DNA from: Candidula unifasciata
Taxonomy: Eukaryota; Mollusca; Gastropoda; Stylommatophora; Geomitridae
Direction of reading: 5' to 3'
NCBI GenBank assembly: GCA_905116865.2
Contig: CAJHNH020003135.1
Coordinates: 347,501 to 411,500 of the forward strand
DNA: 64,000 nucleotides
Positions 52,801 through 61,300 of this stretch are shown here, piece after piece. The notes beneath the pieces were generated by a model. That model saw only the letters and a program-made list of their open reading frames with translations, was not told the origin of the DNA and did not search any database. The translations under genes were made by a program, and so were the position numbers. The first letter of the stretch is position 1, and every line of letters begins with the position of its first letter.

Positions 52801-55218
52801 ACGTACGTACATACACGATGCCAGCTCCCGTCTGAAGGACAGACGTACTTCAAGGCATGTATGTATGTATGTATGTGTGTATGTATGTATGTATATATGT
52901 ATGTATGTACGTACGTACGTACGTACGTACGTACATACATACATACATACATACATACATACATACATACATACATACATACATACATACATACATACAT
53001 ACATACATACATACATACATACATACATACATACATACATACATACATACATACATACATACATACATACATACATACATACATACATACATACACGCAT
53101 ACATACACACGCACGCTCTTACTGCCAGTCTTGTACATACAAACGAATTCATGCAAAAACACTTCTACGTACACATACACGCATATCCACTCAGACATGC
53201 ACATGCATACATATACTCTTACTCATATCTACATACGAGAGAGCGAGGGTGGGAAAGAAAGAAAAAATGGCGCCTGATGTTGTGGCAATAAATTCCCCCA
53301 CAGAAACTATCAGTCACGAAAGCACACGAGTATCTAAGTGTTTGGCCCCCAACTGTTCGCCTCCCAACCCATCCCACCTCGCCACTGTTTACTCTGACTG
53401 CGTGTGGTCCAGGCTGCAGTGGGGAAAAATTCTCACAAAAATTCTCGCCAGTGGGCTCGCAAATGGGGCAAAAACCCAGAAATGCCGAGGCGGTGTTTAG
53501 TTGATTCCTTCCTCTCTGTTCCAAGTTGCTCCTGGTAAATCTGCCAGCGGCGTCGATGGATGAACGAACTAGCTAAGGCTGCATTGTTGTGACATGTTGT
53601 AATGGCTTCTGTACCAATCACTCCCCGTGTGTGTTCCAGAGAAGTGAATAGACCCACCGCGCCCGCCCCCCCTCCACACCCCCCACCCCATTTAAAAGCA
53701 TGACGTAATTGGAGACTAAAAAGAAGTGTTTCCGCCGAAGTTAGAGTCCGTCTGCTTTGAGATGAAAGGAACCAGACGACTTCACATAAATAAGCTAGAT
53801 CTGTGAAAAAAAAAAACTTAAGCAAAACTCGCATTCTAGACCAAGACCAAAGCCTAGAAATGGACGAACAACTAGAACTTTGCGTTGGAGTTTAGTTAGT
53901 TAGTTAGTTGGCTTATCATCATTGCACTCCGGACATTCCATAGGTGCTCAAACCCTCCCCTCAGTATGAACCCTAACGTCTGATGGCTAATAGTAGCGTT
54001 GGGGTTTACAGCCGATGAACGTTAAGCAGAAGTACCAATCCCAGAAGGTGGCCATTAATTTCTTCCTGTCGTCACCGCTGGGTTTAGGCATCAGCTAGGC
54101 TACAACTTGGGGCCTCACAGTCTGCAGAGACCTCACAGCCCCCCCCCCTCCCCACTCCCAATTTATTTTGAGTATATTACCCCACGCATTTATTCATACT
54201 AGCTTGATCAGATGGCTTGTGTAATTTTAAAGGATAGAGGCGTCAGGGCTTTATATAGCTTAGGGCCTCAGCAAGTCTGTGGTATTGATGGTCACGTTCA
54301 GACGTGGAAGAGGAAAGTAGAGGACACAGACAAGTATATTTAATATTGGAGCTAAAGTGACCACACGAGAATTCGAACCCGTGGCCTTTCAACGATGCCA
54401 GCTCCCGTCTGAAGGACAGACGTACTTCAAGGCACGGCTAGATAGACCCCCATCCCTTCTCCCAAAGGTGCCTACATTGGCCAGGCTTATCCATCTTGAT
54501 TGTTTAATATGATTGGGGTGGTTTTTCAAAATCTCTTCCATTGGTTATTACATAACATGTAACCGGAAGTGACTACTTTTTCCGCAACTTCTGCTGCTGC
54601 TCCTTTTCCTCATTCACCACTCCTACTACTATCACCACACCACCACCACCGCTCCTACTGCTTCCGCTACCTTTACTACTACATCCGCCAGTGCTATCAC
54701 TGCTAATGCTCCGGTTACTACTATTTCCACTACCACTTACCTTGCCACAAGTTATACATCTACTACTGTTGCTGCTGCAACTACTACCACTACTATTACT
54801 ATTTCTGCTGCTGCTACTACATAATCTACGTCTGCTTCTTTTATTACAACGTTCACTTCGAAGCGGTTACACTTATAGTCTGGCACGGATACCCACGGTT
54901 CCAAGCATACAAACGACTCAGAGATAAACAAACACTAAATGTTTCCCGCCCTTCCAATAAAACAGCAGCAGATACGCTTATGCCGGCTGTCTGTGAAGTC
55001 CGCCTTGGGTTAGTTCTGCTCTGTCTAAATAAATAGTTCAGATCTGCTGTTTACTTCCAGCCTTGTGAGGGTACGGTACGTCTGCCACAACGCTGTCAAC
55101 AGCTCTTGGAAGCTTGCGTGTGGGCCTCCCGTTGAAGGCACTTCATTGTATTTTTTAAATCCGGTTTCTGCTTTCTTTATGTATGTATTGTACTGTGTGA
55201 TCAGTTTAAATTTGCGGT

Positions 55219-55301
<83 letters not shown>

Positions 55302-55347
55302 CTCTCTCTATGCATCTCACTCTCTCTATGTGTCTCTCTCTCTACGC

Positions 55348-55389
<42 letters not shown>

Positions 55390-58300
55390 ATGTGTGTGTA
55401 TGGTTAGTTTATGTGTGCTAAGTTTGCATATACTTGTATCCAGAGCTTTTTTTCTCTTTAAAAAAATTCGGGTGCGTACAGATTCACTAACACCGGACGA
55501 CAGGTTACGTCCTAAACGTTTTAAGTTGTTACACTATAACTAGCCAACGTGTCCACCAAAGTCTTTATTAACGAAAGTAAAGTCTTAGGTGGAAAACTGA
55601 GGTATCATAAAAAAGTAATCCACACATTGAACGAGGTAAAAGTTTTGCTCAAAATGTGAAATATGAAAAAAATTTGAAACTTTACCGGTGTTATAACACG
55701 AAATAAAAACAGAATAACAACAGAAAATTATGATTGCATATGAAAAAGGAATGGAGAACGTTCGTGCTTCAAGTGCCGTCCGTTCCTTATTGCCGAGGAG
55801 GTGGGGGTGGGGGGGGGGGGGGGGGGAACTCAACAAGGAATGGAGCACTCGATAAAGGAAAAAATGACAGCAAGAAGAAGCTAGTTTTGCTTGTTGTATA
55901 ATGACGACAATGATCTTGAAATACCTTTGCTCTAATTGTTCAAGAATCATAGTTGGTAGGTCTTGCTAGTCACACTCACCTTTTGCTACATGTAATTCTC
56001 AAGCCTCCTTGTAGAATTACAGGGTATAACAACATCGTTAGTGCCCTTAGCCGCTACACTCTGAGGGATTAATTGAGAAAGGACTTCAAGCACACTTACG
56101 GGCTGAATAGTTCGATGTGCGGTTGTGTGTTGTCCAACAAGATGATGATAACCACTTTTTCTCATCAACTATGAGTACGAAGATGACTGATGAGGCCGAT
56201 GCGGGCCCGAAAAGTTCTTGGACAGTAAGGACAGGGAATGAGTGTTGTGCCAGGGAGGGGATCTCCTGCAGTCAATTTCTGCCCATCGTTTTCTTAACAA
56301 GTCTTGCTGTTCTGTTTGCTTCACACGTAACCGCGCCCTTGTGTAGAGTTGCACGCCATGCATTTCGGTCTTGAAAGGCAGCCTCCCAATTGGTGTCATT
56401 CATCCCAAATGCTTTGAGTGAAGACTTCAAGGTGTCCTTAAAGTGTTTCTTTTGCCCGCCTTGGAAACGTTTCCCATTTTGCAGCTCACCATAGAAGAGT
56501 TTTTTTGGGAGCCTGTGATCTGGCATGCGTGCCACATGACCAGCCCAACGAATTTGATACTGCATCAGTAGAGAAATGTGCAATAGGGATAATCTGTCGA
56601 CCAACTAACTAACTATCATTTGGAAAGACGGAAAGGTGCCAAAAACGTACACGTGCAAGACAGTGCTCACAACTGATTGAAGTAGAGTATAATAAACAAT
56701 AAATTTATCGAAGCTTATAGTTTTCTTGACTGCTGGAAAGAGGACCTTGATACAATGAGGCTATATTATCTAAGACGGTGAAATAGAAGAAAATCCTCAT
56801 ACATTTGTCCCATAGTGCCAAAGGTTAGGACAAGTGGAGAGCCATAAACATATTGCAAAGCACATGATAATAGTGATGATTTGTGTGTGGGTTTTGCATG
56901 TTTTTGTTGTTGATTGATTCACAAACACTCTTGCTTAAATGACTTGTTTTGTTTTGTTTCTGCAGGTATTTCTTCAATGTCCTCACAGCCCTAATTGTGA
57001 TAGGTCTCTTCAATGGTCTCATGTTGTTGCCTGTTTTACTCAGCATACTTGGGCCTAAAGGAGAGGTACTGAAGCCATTTTTTTTTTTTTTGCCTGCTGT
57101 TGCATCTTGAAGTATTAGAGTTTTAGTTGTTTGTTTTTGTCAGTAATGGGAAACAAGTTGTAGTAAATACTGAGTAAAAGACCCCTCTTCCACATATTCA
57201 GCCTATCAGGGCATGTATATATATTTATTCAGTTACTGCAGAGAAACAAAACTCCGACTCTACAAGAGCATCATTTTGCCAGTTCTTCTTTATGGAGCAA
57301 AATGCTGGAGAATTACCAAAAAGGATGCACACAAGCTGTCCACTTTCCAACACACATGTCTACGTAGAATTATCAAAACTTTCTGGCCAGGTACAATCTC
57401 AAACACTAAACTACTTCAAGTCACAAACCAAGAAACTCTAGACAGTATGATAACCAAGAGAAGATGGAAATGGCTTGGCCACGTTATGAGAATGAATCCT
57501 GATATACCTGCCAAAACAGCTCTCACATGGGCACCAAAGGAAAAGAGAAAACAGGGGCGCCCAAAAACAACATGGAGACAAACGATGGAAAGTGACCTGA
57601 GTGTGGCATCTTTGACATGGAAAACTGCATTGAAGATTGCACAGGACAGGAAAGCATGGAAAGTCCTCTCCAAGGCCTCATGAGCCACCAGGCATAACGG
57701 AAACTGATGACTGATGATGATGATATATATATAATGCTGGCCCTATATTTTATAGACCAATCAGCACACTGATCACCTTTACTTCCTAAGACTTTACCTG
57801 GTACCCATTTAAGACTTATTCACGCTTATTCACTCTGTGAGCCAAGGTCTCTTTTTAATGTAGTTTTGTTTTTAAAGTTGAGCACCATTCCGATTAGGTA
57901 CTGGGAAAATTAAGTAAATGTAAACAGGTCTTTTCAAGCCAGTCAGGCATCCATCATAGATGGATTACCGTCAATCATAGACGGTATAGATGTCAGGCAT
58001 CAGGCATAGATGTTAGGCATCAGGCATAGATGTCAGGCATCAGGCATAGATGTCAGGCTCACACTTTTCTAGATTTTATAGATTCAGGCCCGGGGCGCTA
58101 GATCAGCTGGTTAAGTCTGTGCAGCGAGCAGGTGACAAACTCCTTGTGGTCTGAGTTAGAGCTGGGGGGGGGGGGGGGGGGGTGTAGGCAGAAAAGCCAC
58201 ATCTTTCCCAGATTTACATCATCTATTATGGAATCAAGGCCAAAGAGTTGTGATAGCCATAGTACCGAACCAAAGAGTTTACAACTCATGATTTCAGGAT

Positions 58301-61300
58301 CAGTTTAAAAAAAAAAACATTTTTCAGCACTCACTGGGTTCTGGGTCAACAACAAACTGGAAACTTTTGTTTTCCAAGACATTTTGTTGGGTCAATTTAA
58401 GGCAGGTTTGACTAGGAAGCTACGGTTAATAAAATGAAATATTTCCTGTGTGGGTTCTACGGCCCCATCATAGAGAGAAGGGGGGGGGGGGGTAGACCCA
58501 CTGCCCCCTTGAAAACATTTATAAAAGCAGATTGATTAGGGATGTTTCCTGTGAAGTTCCTGAGAGGTGAGCAATCAACAGTTTACATACAAATAAGCAA
58601 GATCTGTTAAGACAATTGATGTGCACTCAAAACAAGACCACCAAAGTCCAGAAGTGGACGAACAACCAGAACTGGAGTCTACAGACAGGAAACGTGAATA
58701 AGAATAAGCAATAGATTAATTATTTCAAAAAATACTAATCACTGTGAAAAGTACTTACTGTGTAAATATGTATCATGTGTAAAATACTTATCATGTGTAA
58801 AACAGCGAAAATTCTTATTGTACAAACACAACCCATCATTGTGTAAAATAATAGTCATGTGTAAAACACTCCGTGTGCTCAAATATTTACAGTACTGTAT
58901 ATGAGGATGTGTCGCAACCACCAGTCTTCTGTACCAGGAAATAACCTTGAAATGTTTTCATCAGGTCATCCCTAAAGATAATGCAGATCGCCTGTCCATG
59001 CCAACACCAGAACCCTCTCCAAAGCTCTCAGAGAGGTACAGCTCTTCACAGTCTCATCGAAGGAAACACAGAGTATACCCCCGCGTCAACTCGGACGTAT
59101 CGCTGTCTACGATCTCTGAAGAACCTACTCAGTACTCGTCCCATGAAATCATCATCCACCCGGAGGTTGTCGTGGAAACGGTGACTTTGCCAGGTAGTTG
59201 TCATGACCCTGGCAGCAACATGGTGCAGCTGCCTCACTGGTCCAGTGGTGGTCACATGGGTCCTGGATCAATCACCTCCTCCATGTACAATACTGATGAA
59301 CATGTAAGTTGCTGTTACAGTCCTCAGATACACTTCACTTTCTGTCTTTCAAAAAAAAAAAATGTACCCAGACGCATTTCATTTTCTATCTTTCGTCTAA
59401 AAAATTTTTTTACTTAGATACCCTTCAGTTTCTGTTTTTCATCTAAATTTTGTTTTCATTTTGTCAATATAATATTATTTATCAAGAGAATTTGATCACC
59501 TAACATGACTGTGTTGTCATTTATCATGGCAGTAAAATAATGTATGATAAAGTCATTAATTATCAGGACTTTTCTTATTAATGAGGACATAAATCTATCA
59601 TATACGGTATTATAATTTATTAAACTAATGTTATCGTTAACCAAGACAATCTTATCATTTATGAAAACAATGTTACCATGTAGTAAGACACTGTTATCTT
59701 CTACTCCCCAGGACTCAAGCTCCCCAGATTCCCCCTCACCTCCCCCACCACCTACAACCCACATTACAAGGGTCAAGACCACAGCAACAGTCGAAGTTGA
59801 AGTTCATACGCCAATTCCAGGTAGCTTATTTGCATACATCACCTACGTACTTTAAAAACATTTAGCCCTTTTGCCATGCGAAGCCCTGTTCCAGGTGTAC
59901 TGATGAAAGCACTAGCGCATAAAACCCGTCATATTTCTCTGTCCTCCACCGCTTGATGAATAAGTGTATGAGAACTAAGACCTGTCCATTTCTTGATGTT
60001 ATCAATCCAGATTCTTCTTTACCCTCCTCTTCTTCAACTACTCTCCAATCTTCCTTGAAGTACAGTCTTTTCAGGCGAATCATGTCTTGCCGTGTACCAA
60101 GCTAGCTTCCAAGAGAGGCTTCTGATGTCCTGCTATTTTGTCTCTGTCATATTTATTAGAGGCCACTGGTCATGGCATGACTTACCTAATAGTTTTCTCA
60201 AGCCCTAGTGAATGTATTCATGTTTGTTGATTCTTCTTCTGCCGCTCTGACCCCCCCCCCCCTCCCCCAGTGGAGCATAGGCCCTCAACCAACTGATGCT
60301 AAGTTCTATCCTTCACTATTGCATGCAGCTCTTCCCATGTCCTTCCCTTCTTCTAGCTCCATTCTTTAGCTCCCTACTCCATGTGTTTTTTTATCTTTCT
60401 TCATTTCTGTGCTCCTGTGGGTTCCAGTGCAAAGACATTCTAGTTATAATGTTTTCAGGTTTTCTCACCTTGTGTACTTATTCACCGCTATAGAGTCTTT
60501 TCTTCACCACTTGGTCCACTGGAACTTGTTTAGTTCTCTCCCAAAGCTCTGCATTAGTGATTCTATCATACCATTTAATTCTCTCTGCCCAGACACCAGT
60601 TAATGAATGTTTGTAGTTTAATAGTAATTGCCTCAGTTGTTCTCCATGTTTCCGCTCCATACAACAGTATTGGTTTGACTTAGAATTAAAAAAGGTCAGT
60701 TTAGTATTAGTTTTAATTTCTGTTGACCTCCACAAATTCCCTAGTGCTATGAAAGCTCCTCTTGCCTATTATTTTCATATTTTAATATCTCTATCAGTTC
60801 CCCCATCTTTATCTACATTACTGTTTATTGATTACTTCCTTAATATATCTCCACACACACAAAAAGTATGCACAAGTTAATTAATAATATGTGTTATCCC
60901 CCATGTGGGTTCCGGGGCCCCATTGTTGGTGAAAACAAGAATAGACCCACTGCCTCCCCAAAAGCATGTCGTAAAAGTCGACTAATTGGGGAGCTTCCTT
61001 TGAAGTTGGAGTGCATCTACCGGAGAGGCAAGGAACCAACAGTCTGTATTCAAGAGAATGAGATCTGTAAAACTGATGCACATGCAACACTCAGGTTCTG
61101 GAGCAGGACTGCAGTTCAGTAGTGGACGAGCAACCAGAACCTTCCGCCAGAGTTTACAGCTGGTGAACGCGACAAAGAAGAAGAAGAAGAATAAGTGTTA
61201 TTAAAGATTGTTTTAGTTTTTTTCCATATAACATTGTTAGGAAAATATAAGTGGCTATTAGTGGCTATTGCTGTGTTGTTTCAGTGTAGAAGCTTTTTAA

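Larger units (their letters stand above)
44794..56965. other. 12.2-kb intron separating TM11 and TM12 exons
   Basis: Holds a GT-rich CTGTCTGTGTTTGTTGGGA-type tandem repeat (44820-45090), SINE-B, trinucleotide-rich sequence (46195-46625), SINE-A copies, the 25-bp and 34-bp minisatellites, LINE remnants, long ACAT microsatellites, and a (CT)n tract. No nested gene is convincing. Unassigned stretches: 45640-46190, 46900-47460, 48690-49100, 50000-50400, 55440-56160, 56610-56960. Confidence 0.8.

Noticed and set aside
52679..53500. Long open frames (up to 273 codons) on both strands
   Set aside because: They are translations of ACAT/TGTA microsatellites (YIHT/MYVC repeats) with no unique conserved domain.
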